NCBI RefSeq assembly: GCF_013297935.1
Contig: NZ_JAAFIX010000013.1
Span: 1-64,000, forward strand
DNA length: 64,000 nt
Source of the DNA: Rhodoferax sp.
Lineage (GTDB): Bacteria > Pseudomonadota > Gammaproteobacteria > Burkholderiales > Burkholderiaceae_C
Direction: 5' to 3'
Part shown: piece after piece, positions 34,659-42,804 of the stretch
How positions within the stretch are numbered: position 1 is the stretch's first letter
Layout: every line of letters begins with the position of its first letter
Notes under the pieces: model-generated
What the model saw: only the letters and a program-made list of their open reading frames with translations
Told to the model about the DNA's origin: nothing
Database searches by the model: none
Program-made: the position numbers and the translations under genes

Positions 34659-34892
34659 ATCAGCGTGCACGACCAGGGCCCCGGCATCCCCGGCTACGCG
34701 CAAGACAAGGTGTTTGAGAAGTTCTATTCATTGGTGCGCCCGCACTCGAAGAAGAAAAGCACGGGGTTAGGCCTAAGCTTTGTGAAAGAGATTGCTTCAA
34801 TGCACCGGGGGAAGGTGGAGCTGGGAAATCGGGCGGAGAAGGAAGGCTCGGGGGCTAGTGCGGTGTTGTGGTTGCCACGAGCCATAAGTTAG
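34659..34892 (+). pseudogene. Truncated second copy of the creC 3' end
   Basis: The 77 codons here align without gaps to the last 77 codons of creC; by hand count 67 of 77 residues are identical, including DQGPGIPGYAQDKVFEKFYS and KSTGLGLSFVKE. Homology starts abruptly near 34651-34656, inside the histidine kinase catalytic domain, so there is no start or HisKA domain. It is best read as the displaced end of the original creC gene, or as a partial duplication, left when the ATPase gene arrived. Confidence 0.88.
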
Positions 34893-35005
34893 GCAACCCA
34901 ACCGCTCTAGGAAGGCTGTTTGAATAGCTGGAATGGTCGATGCGCGCATCCATCTGAAGTGCGCATTTAGGTTCCCTGTACAAGAAAACATGAAAGGACA
35001 TGCCG

Positions 35006-35701
35006 ATGAACAAACCTAATCTATTGGTATTGATCACCATTCTTTGGAGTCTGCTATCTCCAGCATTAGCCGGGGATACCCTCAAAGTGGGCCGTCCGAG
35101 TGGCCCTGAGGGTAAGGTCAGCTACACCTTGACCCAATATGCAATCGAGAACAGTGCAGAAGGGAAAACATTGGTTTTCGGTAAGGAGTCCATGGAAATC
35201 ACACTCCCGCGTGCCGCAAGCCACCTCACAGTCGAACAGGTAGATTGCTGGGGAGATGTCGCGCAAGATGAGGTAGCGACTGACAACTGCTCAGGCTTTG
35301 TGAAGACCAAAGGGAACCTTCGCATCAGAGCTAAAGTGCGCTATGGCTGGTTTGATGGTTTTCAGTCCTACGACAACAGGCTCCCAATTCTTGAACTATT
35401 CATCCACAAGGACAGCGAAAAAAACTTGCCGCGCAACACCAATTGGACGCCGGGGGGCATCCACGAGTTCACGGTAACCAACGAAACCCAAGTGTTGAAA
35501 CAACTGTTTGCCCCTCAACAATTGAAGCTGGTCAGAAGCAAGAAAAAACTATTCATTGAAGTGGATTCAGACCTGCTCCTTAGCGACATCAATTTTGGGG
35601 ATGAGTGTGGCATTCGATACTTCGCCAAGGTGATCACTGCGAAACCATGGGTGGATGCCCAAGTGGTCGCAAAATCCAAGGGCTGGGACGGACATTGCTA
35701 G
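35006..35701 (+). CDS. Secreted protein of unknown function
   Basis: 231 residues. I prefer the ATG at 35006, because AAAGGA is then seven bases upstream; the in-frame ATG at 35000 is too close. A signal peptide (LLVLITILWSLLSPALA) ends before Gly-Asp-Thr. The mature protein has Cys pairs (VDCWGD/DNCSGF and ECGIR/GHC) and a beta-rich look. No family is recognised. Its codon use is more AT-rich than that of its neighbours, and it follows the inserted ATPase and creC fragment, so it may be accessory DNA. Confidence 0.65.
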   Translation: MNKPNLLVLITILWSLLSPALAGDTLKVGRPSGPEGKVSYTLTQYAIENSAEGKTLVFGKESMEITLPRAASHLTVEQVDCWGDVAQDEVATDNCSGFVKTKGNLRIRAKVRYGWFDGFQSYDNRLPILELFIHKDSEKNLPRNTNWTPGGIHEFTVTNETQVLKQLFAPQQLKLVRSKKKLFIEVDSDLLLSDINFGDECGIRYFAKVITAKPWVDAQVVAKSKGWDGHC

Positions 35702-35993
35702 AAAAAGCAACCTATCCATAGCCTCCCACGATATGCGGACAGCTGAAACAACTTGCCAAGTGTTTAGGTGGAAGACCTCAGTCCAAGGCCGTCCCAACTT
35801 GCGTCCCAAGAAGTAGCTATTAGCTCAATAGCTCACAAAAGGTCCCGTGCGGCCCTAAAGCCAATAGCTCGCTTTCACCCCGTTTTCACACAAACTTCAC
35901 ATAGCCCCCTAGCCACTTCAAAGTAGCTTCTCCCTCCGGCGGGATGCTCTCTTCACCGTGCAATGTCGCACGATGAACCGCAAGAGATGCACC
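35702..35993. other. Upstream region of the exosortase cluster
   Basis: The 292 bases between the unknown secreted protein and the VIT/vWA gene contain no gene. They hold several AGCTATTAGCTCAATAGCTC-like short repeats (around 35815-35870) and the TTCAC array at 35874-35900. Confidence 0.7.
35874..35900 (+). promoter_or_regulatory. Triple TTCAC direct repeat (CreB 'cre tag')
   Basis: TTCAC at 35874-35878, 35885-35889 and 35896-35900, each separated by exactly six bases. The published CreB/BlrA box is TTCAC-N6-TTCAC; here there are three units in 11-base phase. It lies about 95 bases before the VIT/vWA start. creBC are 2.5 kb upstream. Confidence 0.8.
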
Positions 35994-38078
35994 ATGGCTA
36001 TCGCCGTTTTGTCAGAACCCGCACAGCCCACCCGCCTGTCCCGCTGGCTGTGGCTGGCTACCACCACCCTGTCCACCGTGTGTTTTGTGGCGCTGGTCAG
36101 CCACCCTGTGCATGCGCAAGACGCTGACAACCCACGCCTCAAAACCGAGAGCCCCTACTTCTTTGTCAAAAGCGACAACCCTGGCGTGGACCAGTTGCCG
36201 CTCAAATCCACGCAAGTCAACGTAAAGGTCAGCGGCGTGATTGCCGACGTGACCGTGGTGCAAACCTACAAGAACGAAGGCCAGCGCGCCATTGAGGCCA
36301 AGTACGTGTTCCCCGGCTCCACCCGCGCCGCCGTGCACGGCATGAACGTGCGCCTGGCGGACCGCCTGATCACCGCCAAGATCCGCGAGAAGCAGCAGGC
36401 CAAGAACGAGTACGACGCCGCGAAGGCCGAGGGCAAAACCGCCGCCCTGCTGGAGCAGCACCTGCCCAATGTGTTCCAGATGAATGTGGCCAACATCATG
36501 CCCGGCGACGACGTGAAGGTGGAGCTGCGCTACACAGAGCTGCTGCTGCCCACCGATGGCAAGTACCAGTTCGTCTTCCCCACCGTGGTGGGCCCGCGCT
36601 ACAACAGCCCGCAAAGTTCTCAAGCCAACGCCACCTGGGTGGCCCAGCCTTATCTGCCCCAGGGCCAGCAAACGCCCACCAGCGCTGCAGCGCCTGCGTT
36701 TGACATCCACGTTACCTTGAACACGCCCATTGGCGTGAAGGAAGTGCGCTCCAACTCGCACACCATCAACAGCTACACCGAGCAAAGCGGCGCCACCGTA
36801 GTGGGCCTGAACCCCACCGCCGAGCCCACCAACAACCGCGACTTCATCTTGGACTACCGCCTGGCCGGCGACAAGATTGAAAGCGGCGTGATGCTCTACA
36901 AGGGCAAGGACGAAAACTTCTTCCTCGCCATGGTGGAGCCACCCAAGGCCCCCGCGGCCACCGCCATCACCCCGCGCGAATACATCTTTGTGGTGGACAT
37001 CTCGGGCTCGATGCACGGCTTTCCGCTGGACACGGCCAAAGGCGTGCTGCGCGAACTGATTGGCGGCCTGCGCCCCAGTGACACCTTCAACGTATTGCTG
37101 TTCTCGGGCAGCAACAACTTTCTGAGCCCGCAATCAGTGCCGGCCACGAAGGCCAACATCGACCAGGCCATCCGCACCATCGACAAACAGGGCGGCGGTG
37201 GCAGCACCGAGCTGATCCCCGCGCTCAAGCGCGTGTATGCCCAACCCAAAACCGCCGATGTGTCACGCACCGTGGTGGTGGTCACCGACGGCTATGTGAC
37301 CGTGGAGCGCGAAGCCTTTGAGCTGGTGCGCAACAACCTGTCGAGTGCCAACGTGTTTTCGTTTGGCATCGGCTCCAGCGTGAACCGCCACCTTATGGAA
37401 GGCCTGGCCCGTGCGGGCATGGGCGAACCCTTCATCATCACAAAACCCGCCGAGGCCGCCGAACAAGCCGCCCGCTTTCGCAAAATGATCGACTCCCCCG
37501 TGCTCACCAATGTGAAGGTTCGTTTTGAAGGCCTGGACGTGTACGACGTGGAGCCCCGCCAGCTGCCCGACCTGCTGGCGCAGCGCCCCCTCATCGTGTT
37601 TGGCAAATGGCGTGGTGAAGCCAAGGGCACGCTGGTCGTGGATGGCAACTCTGCCAACGGCCCCCTGCATTTCAGCCAACCCATCAGCGCGGGCAATGGC
37701 ACCGACACGGCGGCCCTGCGCCACCTGTGGGCCCGCCACCGCATCGCCGCACTCAGCGACCAGGAAGCCCTGGAAGGTGGCAGCGACGCTCGCCAGGCCA
37801 TCACCGACCTGGGCCTGAAGTACAGCCTGCTCACGCAATACACCAGCTTCCTGGCCGTGGACCAGGTGGTGCGCAACAAGGCACCGGCCGACAGCACCAG
37901 CGTGAACCAGCCCTCGCCCCTGCCGCAGGGTGTGGAGAACAGTGCCTTGGGTGCTGAAGTGCCCAGCACGCCTGAGCCTGCTACCTGGGGCGCCATGTTG
38001 GTGACGCTGTCGGTGCTGGCCATGCTGGCGCACCGCCGCCGCCGCGCCGCCCTGCGCGCCCACCACTACACGAGCTGA
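35994..38078 (+). CDS. VIT and von Willebrand A domain protein with PEP-CTERM sorting tail
   Basis: 694 residues from the ATG at 35994 (AAGAGA upstream; 35973 is an alternative). A signal peptide ends at HPVHA before Gln-Asp. The VIT domain follows (about 50-180, including VVQTYKNEGQRAIEAKYVFPG). The vWA domain (about 325-500) has a complete MIDAS motif DISGSMHG and the Thr in GGGGSTEL. The C-terminus reads PEPATWGAMLVTLSVLAMLA followed by HRRRR: a PEP motif, one helix and a basic end, the PEP-CTERM signal handled by exosortases. The exosortase gene starts two bases after its stop. Likely a surface or periplasmic adhesion/stress protein. Confidence 0.9.
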   Translation: MAIAVLSEPAQPTRLSRWLWLATTTLSTVCFVALVSHPVHAQDADNPRLKTESPYFFVKSDNPGVDQLPLKSTQVNVKVSGVIADVTVVQTYKNEGQRAIEAKYVFPGSTRAAVHGMNVRLADRLITAKIREKQQAKNEYDAAKAEGKTAALLEQHLPNVFQMNVANIMPGDDVKVELRYTELLLPTDGKYQFVFPTVVGPRYNSPQSSQANATWVAQPYLPQGQQTPTSAAAPAFDIHVTLNTPIGVKEVRSNSHTINSYTEQSGATVVGLNPTAEPTNNRDFILDYRLAGDKIESGVMLYKGKDENFFLAMVEPPKAPAATAITPREYIFVVDISGSMHGFPLDTAKGVLRELIGGLRPSDTFNVLLFSGSNNFLSPQSVPATKANIDQAIRTIDKQGGGGSTELIPALKRVYAQPKTADVSRTVVVVTDGYVTVEREAFELVRNNLSSANVFSFGIGSSVNRHLMEGLARAGMGEPFIITKPAEAAEQAARFRKMIDSPVLTNVKVRFEGLDVYDVEPRQLPDLLAQRPLIVFGKWRGEAKGTLVVDGNSANGPLHFSQPISAGNGTDTAALRHLWARHRIAALSDQEALEGGSDARQAITDLGLKYSLLTQYTSFLAVDQVVRNKAPADSTSVNQPSPLPQGVENSALGAEVPSTPEPATWGAMLVTLSVLAMLAHRRRRAALRAHHYTS

Positions 38079-38080
38079 AC

Positions 38081-38926
38081 ATGAGCCGCCTTTTGCAGAT
38101 GCCCCGCTTCGTGCGCTTTGGCATCGCCATCGACACCACCCCCGAGTGGCGCTGGCTGGCCCTGCTGGCCTTGGCGCTGTGGCCCACCTGGTGGTGGATG
38201 GGCCAGCGCATGGCCGATGGCTCGGACGACCCGCTGGGACTGCTGGCCCTGGCGGCCCTGGGCGGGCTGCTGTGGCAACACCGCCTGCACTTGCGCGCGG
38301 CGCCGCGCCTGGGCTTTCAGGCTGCCGCACTGGCGGGTGCCGTGCTCACCACGGCCTTGCACCAGCAGCTGCCGGACTTGGTGGTGGCGCTCATCGGCCT
38401 GCTGTCTATCGCGGCTGGGCTCATCGCCTTTCTGCCGGCACGCGTCGCCACGGCACCGGTGCTGGGCCTGTCAGTGTTGTCACTGCCACTGCTCGCCTCG
38501 CTGCAGTTTTATGCGGGTTTTCCGCTGCGCGTGGTGACGGCGGAAGCCAGCCGCTGGCTGCTGTCCCTAGTCCACACGGTAGAGCGCACGGGCAGCAGCT
38601 TGGTCGTCAACGGACAACTCGTCATCGTGGACGCACCCTGCTCGGGCGTGCAGATGGCATGGTTGGGTTATTTCACGGCCTGTGTGGTGGCGTTGGCTGC
38701 CAGGCAAAGCAACCCAAGCTTTCTGCTGCGCCTGCCCCTGGTGGGCGTGCTGGTGCTGCTGGGCAATGTGCTGCGCAACACGGTGCTGGTGGCGACCCAA
38801 GCGGGGGGCGCGCCGCTGCCCGGCTGGGGCCATGACGCCGTGGGCCTGCTGGTGCTGGCAGCGGTGTGTGGCGGCATTGCCTGGGCTATGGGCCGCACGG
38901 GCACTTTAGGGCGGACGGCATCATGA
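38081..38926 (+). CDS. Exosortase/archaeosortase family transpeptidase
   Basis: 281 residues with about eight hydrophobic helices. The three catalytic-type residues of the family are visible in order: Cys in VDAPCSGVQMAW, Arg in GNVLRNTVLV and His in GWGHDAVGLLVL. It should cleave and anchor the PEP-CTERM tail of the protein encoded immediately upstream, which is the only PEP-CTERM protein in the window. It overlaps the EpsI-like gene as ATGA. The subtype cannot be fixed by eye; it is a dedicated, small exosortase rather than an EPS-locus type. Confidence 0.88.
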   Translation: MSRLLQMPRFVRFGIAIDTTPEWRWLALLALALWPTWWWMGQRMADGSDDPLGLLALAALGGLLWQHRLHLRAAPRLGFQAAALAGAVLTTALHQQLPDLVVALIGLLSIAAGLIAFLPARVATAPVLGLSVLSLPLLASLQFYAGFPLRVVTAEASRWLLSLVHTVERTGSSLVVNGQLVIVDAPCSGVQMAWLGYFTACVVALAARQSNPSFLLRLPLVGVLVLLGNVLRNTVLVATQAGGAPLPGWGHDAVGLLVLAAVCGGIAWAMGRTGTLGRTAS

Positions 38927-39474
38927 GCTTTCTGGCCAATCGGTTTTTGAACCGCGTGTTGCACAAGACACTGTGGACACTCGTGCTGCCTCTGTGCGCG
39001 CTGTGGGGCATGGCCCAAGCACTGACGGGGCACGTTGCCATGCGCGACCCCGACACACCGCATGTGGAGTTGCCCACCGAATGGCAAGGCGCGCCGCTAC
39101 GGCCGCTGGCGCTGAGCGAGGTGGAGCTGCGCTTTGCCCGCCACTTCCCCGGCACGCTGGCGCGCCTGACCGATGGTCGGCAGGTGCTGGTGCTGCGCAC
39201 CGTGACCCAGCCCACGCGCATGCTGCACCCCGCCACCGATTGCTACCGCGGCCTGGGCTACCGCATCCGCAACGAGCAGCTGGAAGAGCACGCCGACACC
39301 ACCCGCTGGCGCTGCTTCATTGCAGAGCGGACTGGCCGCGCGGTGCGCGTGTGTGAACGCATTGAAGACGCGCAAGGGCAGGGCTTTACCGATACCTCGG
39401 CCTGGTACTGGGCCTCGGTAGCCGGCCAGTCCACCGGCCCGTGGAAGGCCATCACCGTGGCCACGCCGCTGTAA
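38923..39474 (+). CDS. EpsI-like exosortase-associated protein
   Basis: 183 residues from the ATG at 38923, overlapping the exosortase stop by four bases. One N-terminal helix (LWTLVLPLCALWGMAQAL) is followed by a periplasmic domain. The segment HPATDCYRGLGYRI resembles the HSPxxCLPGxGW motif of EpsI, the usual exosortase partner, although it is divergent. The order exosortase then EpsI-like supports the call. Function is unknown even in the family; an assembly or processing partner is probable. Confidence 0.7.
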   Translation: MSFLANRFLNRVLHKTLWTLVLPLCALWGMAQALTGHVAMRDPDTPHVELPTEWQGAPLRPLALSEVELRFARHFPGTLARLTDGRQVLVLRTVTQPTRMLHPATDCYRGLGYRIRNEQLEEHADTTRWRCFIAERTGRAVRVCERIEDAQGQGFTDTSAWYWASVAGQSTGPWKAITVATPL

Positions 39475-39500
39475 GTGTGTTGTTTGGAAGGAATGATGCT

Positions 39501-40796
39501 GTGCGCAAATGGGTATGGGCTGCGGCCCGTATGCTTGTCTTTACTGCGGTGCTGGCCATGCTGGGGCTGAGCGCCTTGCTGTTTACGGCGCGGGCCATCG
39601 TGCGCCCGGCGCCGGGCGACTGGGCCACCACGCTGCGGGTCGGCCCGCTGAGCCTGGACGTCGGTGTCGCGGCCCTCGTCCAGTGGGGCAGCACGCCTTG
39701 GATTGCCAAGCAACTGCATGGCCACACCCTGCCCACCCGCCTCGGCAATGTGCACTTGGCGTGGGACGAAACTACCCAGCAACTCAGCCTGCACTGCCAA
39801 CCCTGTACGCTGCGCAGCAGCAGCTGGGGCGGTGAGCCGATCCACCTGCACGGCGCGCGCATGACCGTGCGCCGCAACGCCACCGAGCTGCGCGGCACGC
39901 TGCAGAGCGGCACGGTGGCCGCCACCTGGCATGGCACGCTGCGCTCCTCTGGCATCACACTGCACATCGATGTGCCCAGCACCCCGGTGGCCGACGGCTA
40001 CGCCCTGTTCGCCAACGCTATCCCCGAGGTCGCCAGCGCGCAGATCGGCGGCACGTTTTCCCTTAAGGCCACGCTGGAACTGCCCGGCAAGGCGCTGACC
40101 GTGCAGCCGCGTATCAGCGGCATGGCCGTGCAGGGCCTGGGCACCGAGGCCTGGGCGCAAGCGCAAAGCCAGTGCAACCAAGGGCTGCCCGCGGCCATGG
40201 CACGCACCTCCCTGCGGGCCGACAGCCTGCTGGCGCGCGCCGTGCTGGCGGCGGAAGACCAGCGCTTTTATGAACACCCCGGCTACGACCTCGTGGAAAT
40301 GGGCAAGGCCCTGCACAGCAACCAGGCCGAAGATGCCATGCTACGCGGTGCCAGCACCCTGTCGCAGCAAGTGGCCAAGCTGCTGGTCACAGGCGGCGCG
40401 CGTTCACCGGTGCGCAAGCTGCGCGAGCTGCTCTACGCGGTGGAGATGGAGCAAACCCTGGGCAAGGCGCGCATCCTGCGCCTCTACCTGGACCACGCAC
40501 CCTGGGGTGCCACCGTGTGCGGCGCCCAGGCCGCGGCCCACACCTACTTTGGCAAACGCGCAGACCAGCTCACCACCGCCCAAGCCATCTGGCTGGCCGC
40601 CATGCTGCACAACCCGGCCTTGGAGGCCCAGCGCTGGAAGGCGCGCGGCAGCATCAACCTGGAACGTGCCCAGTGGGTGGCTGCGGGCCTGCGGCCTTTG
40701 CCCAAGCGGGAGCGGGCCCAGTTGCGGGCCGACCTGGCAGCCATGGGCCCGGCAGACCCGACCGGCGCACGCACCCAAGCACTATCAAAACAATAG
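39501..40796 (+). CDS. Stand-alone GT51 peptidoglycan glycosyltransferase
   Basis: 431 residues from a GTG at 39501 (AAGGAA upstream). There is one N-terminal membrane helix (MLVFTAVLAMLGLSALLF), then about 190 residues of unassigned beta-rich periplasmic sequence, then the GT51 domain: AAEDQRFYEHPGYD, RGASTLSQQVAKLL and RKLRELLYAVEMEQTLGKARILRLYLD, the full catalytic signature of class A PBPs and MtgA. The transpeptidase domain is absent. The extra N-terminal domain makes it unlike MtgA. It ends the exosortase cluster, suggesting cell wall remodelling linked to surface anchoring. Confidence 0.85.
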   Translation: MRKWVWAAARMLVFTAVLAMLGLSALLFTARAIVRPAPGDWATTLRVGPLSLDVGVAALVQWGSTPWIAKQLHGHTLPTRLGNVHLAWDETTQQLSLHCQPCTLRSSSWGGEPIHLHGARMTVRRNATELRGTLQSGTVAATWHGTLRSSGITLHIDVPSTPVADGYALFANAIPEVASAQIGGTFSLKATLELPGKALTVQPRISGMAVQGLGTEAWAQAQSQCNQGLPAAMARTSLRADSLLARAVLAAEDQRFYEHPGYDLVEMGKALHSNQAEDAMLRGASTLSQQVAKLLVTGGARSPVRKLRELLYAVEMEQTLGKARILRLYLDHAPWGATVCGAQAAAHTYFGKRADQLTTAQAIWLAAMLHNPALEAQRWKARGSINLERAQWVAAGLRPLPKRERAQLRADLAAMGPADPTGARTQALSKQ

Positions 40797-40829
40797 CTGC
40801 TTGCGTACACACTATATGGGCTATAGGCC
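40794..40829 (+). repeat. Dispersed intergenic repeat, copy 8
   Basis: TAGCTGCTTGCGTACACACT then ATATGGGCTATAGGCC, beginning inside the stop codon of the GT51 gene. Confidence 0.7.
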
Positions 40830-40845
40830 GATATGATGCCTAAAC

Positions 40846-41499
40846 ATGCACACCCACCTGCTTAGTCTCTACCCCACCTTGGAACCCCTGGCCCCGGCAC
40901 TCGCTGCGCTGCAGACGCGGTCACCGGCGGTATCGGTACCTGCTGGCACGCCACTGTTTGCGCAGGGCGCACCGTGCAAGGGCTTTCCGCTGGTGCTGGG
41001 GGGCGAGGTACGGGTGGCCTGCCATTCGGCCGACGGGCGGAGCCTGGAGCTGTACCGCGTGCTGCCAGGCGAATTGTGTTTGGTGAGCAGTGCCAGCCTG
41101 TTTCGCGGACTGCCGCTGGGGGCCGAGGGAACGAGCACCCAGGCCAGTACGCTGCTGATGATTCCACCCCCGGTGTTTGAAGAGTGGCTGGAGGCCCCCG
41201 CATTCCGCAACCTGGTGCTGGGCCTGTTTGCCGAGCGCATGGCCGACCTGACCAGCCTGATTGACGCGGTGGCGTTTCAGAAGCTGGACCAGCGCTTAGC
41301 CTCCGCCCTGCTGGGCCGGGGGCCGGACCTGCACCTCTCGCACCAGACGTTGGCAGACGAGCTGGGCACAGTGCGCGAAATCGTGACCCGCTTGCTGCGC
41401 CGCTTTGAACGCGAGGGTTGGTTGGCGCTGGGGCGCGAGCACATCCACATCGTCAACAGCCAAGCACTGCGCGCGCTGGCCGGCGGCGGGCAGGCCTAA
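40846..41499 (+). CDS. Crp/Fnr family transcriptional regulator
   Basis: 217 residues. The N-terminal effector domain has PAGTPLFAQGAPCKGFPLVLGGEVRV and PGELCLVSSASLF, without a CxxC[x]C cluster, and the C-terminal HTH is LADELGTVREIVTRLLRRFER. This is the type found next to YgaP-like genes; its effector is not known. The next gene encodes a DUF2892 protein preceded by a GTGAC-CTAG-GTCAC palindrome with FNR-type spacing, a likely target of this regulator. Confidence 0.9.
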   Translation: MHTHLLSLYPTLEPLAPALAALQTRSPAVSVPAGTPLFAQGAPCKGFPLVLGGEVRVACHSADGRSLELYRVLPGELCLVSSASLFRGLPLGAEGTSTQASTLLMIPPPVFEEWLEAPAFRNLVLGLFAERMADLTSLIDAVAFQKLDQRLASALLGRGPDLHLSHQTLADELGTVREIVTRLLRRFEREGWLALGREHIHIVNSQALRALAGGGQA

Positions 41500-41526
41500 C
41501 GCACCCCGGCAGCCCGAGCGGGCTGC

Positions 41527-41540
41527 GTGACCTAGGTCAC
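41527..41540. promoter_or_regulatory. FNR-spaced palindrome before the DUF2892 gene
   Basis: GTGACCTAGGTCAC: half-sites GTGAC/GTCAC separated by four bases, the 5-4-5 layout of FNR/DNR-type sites. A TAATCA hexamer at 41565-41570 would place the centre near -41.5, a class II activation geometry. Confidence 0.65.
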
Positions 41541-41597
41541 ATACAAAAGCCGTCGTGCAGCGCCTAATCACTCCAACACAAACCAAGGAGTGATTCC

Positions 41598-41789
41598 ATG
41601 AAAGCAAATGTTGGCGGTATCGACCGCATCGCACGTATCGGCGCAGGCGCCGTGCTCATCGGCCTGGCCGCCACCGGCAACGTGGGCTGGTGGGGTTGGC
41701 TGGGCGCTGTGCCGCTGGCCACCGGCCTGATGGGCTGGTGCCCGCCGTATGCCATCTTCGGCTTCAGCACCTGCAAGATGAAGAGCTGA
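41598..41789 (+). CDS. YgaP-like DUF2892 membrane protein
   Basis: 63 residues with two hydrophobic helices (IARIGAGAVLIGLAATG and WWGWLGAVPLATGLMGW) and the family end CPPYAIFGFSTCKMK. The Cys pair around the helices is typical of DUF2892, which occurs alone or fused to rhodanese (YgaP). AAGGAG lies 7-8 bases before the ATG. The Crp/Fnr gene just upstream and the palindrome at 41527 suggest redox- or nitrosative-type control, which is inference. Confidence 0.88.
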   Translation: MKANVGGIDRIARIGAGAVLIGLAATGNVGWWGWLGAVPLATGLMGWCPPYAIFGFSTCKMKS

Positions 41790-41814
41790 GCGCAGAACAA
41801 AACGCTATCAAATC

Positions 41815-41850
41815 AGGAGCTGGTTGCGCTATTTCTGTGTGGGCTAGCGC
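41815..41850 (+). repeat. Dispersed intergenic repeat, copy 9
   Basis: AGGAGCTGGTTGCGCTATTT then CTGTGTGGGCTAGCGC, between the DUF2892 gene and the restriction remnant. Confidence 0.7.
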
Positions 41851-41869
41851 TTGGTTTTAGCACAAAACA

Positions 41870-42208
41870 TTAAAGCAAACGGGCTTGCAAAGACGCGTCT
41901 GCCAAGGGCCGCAACCGTGCGTAATCCAGCAACTCCGTCAGGCGCGCACCCTTGGCCTGCCGCTCGTAGATCACGTTTTCTGCCAACAGCACACAATGCC
42001 ACGGCGGGCCGCCGCGTTGTTCGGGCGTGACCGCATTGATGCGCTCGCACCGAGCCAGCGTTGCCTTGAGCTTGCGCTGCACGTTCGGGTACATGGTTTG
42101 CTGCTGCGCCTTGGTCTCCACCAAATACACGGCATCCGCCGTGCGCACCAGAAAGTCGGGTGAAAAGAAGGCCGGTAAACCGTTTTCCTTCACGTAACGC
42201 AGCCCTCA
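41870..42208 (-). pseudogene. C-terminal remnant of a type III restriction endonuclease (Res) gene
   Basis: About 110 residues. LPAFFSPDFLVRTADAVYLVETKAQQ carries a PD...(D/E)xK nuclease signature (PDF then ETK) as found at the C-terminus of Res subunits of type III systems. A stop codon is in frame just before GLRYVKENG, and nothing of the helicase part remains upstream, where a truncated binding-protein gene begins 13 bases away. No Mod gene is present. A clear deletion remnant. Confidence 0.78.
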
Positions 42209-42220
42209 AGAAGTTTCCCC

Positions 42221-42595
42221 ATGGCTGACGATCTGAAAGACACCCTCTCCACCACTGCCCCGATGCATCGCCGGAGCTTGCTCAAAGGCACGGCAGGCAT
42301 CCTGGCCGCTGGCATGTTCCCCGCAGTGCACTCTGCAGAACCCATCGTGCTGCGCTACCTGGGCACCGCGGTGAACCAGAACAAGGCCATTGGTGAAAAG
42401 CTTGAAAAAGACACCGGCATCAAGATCCTGTACGTGGCCGTCACCACCGACAACGTGACCAAGCGCGCTGTGACTGCGCCCAACAGCTTCGACCTGATCG
42501 ACACCGAGTACTTCTCGCTGAAGAACATCGTACCCAGCGGCGACCTGAAGGGCATCGACACCAAGCACATCAAAAACGCTGACACGCAGGTTTAG
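42221..42595 (+). pseudogene. Truncated substrate-binding protein gene (N-terminal part, polyamine/PotD-like)
   Basis: 124 residues remain of a protein type that is normally over 350 long. It starts with a twin-arginine signal (HRRSLLKGTAGILAAGMF) and the first lobe of a periplasmic binding protein: VLRYLGTAVNQNKAIGEKLE, then VTTDNVTKRAV and SFDLIDTEYFSLKNIVPSG. The frame stops at KNADTQV, followed by unrelated sequence. With the restriction remnant next to it, this marks a deletion junction. The fragment is unlikely to be functional. Confidence 0.75.
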
Positions 42596-42804
42596 CCGGC
42601 GTAGCGGCCTTGATTCAGCCACACGCGCTCCGCGCCCTGAAGTGCAATGTCAGAACATGTCTCCCGAGTTAACGGCGCTGGGCCGGAAGTAAGCAGACTG
42701 CTGCAGGCGTAAGAGGCTGTAATCGGCGTCATCCGCCTGCTCTGCCGCACGTTGAAAGTGCATAAACCGTTACTTTTAACGGTACGGGCCTCGCCCCTCA
42801 TGGC

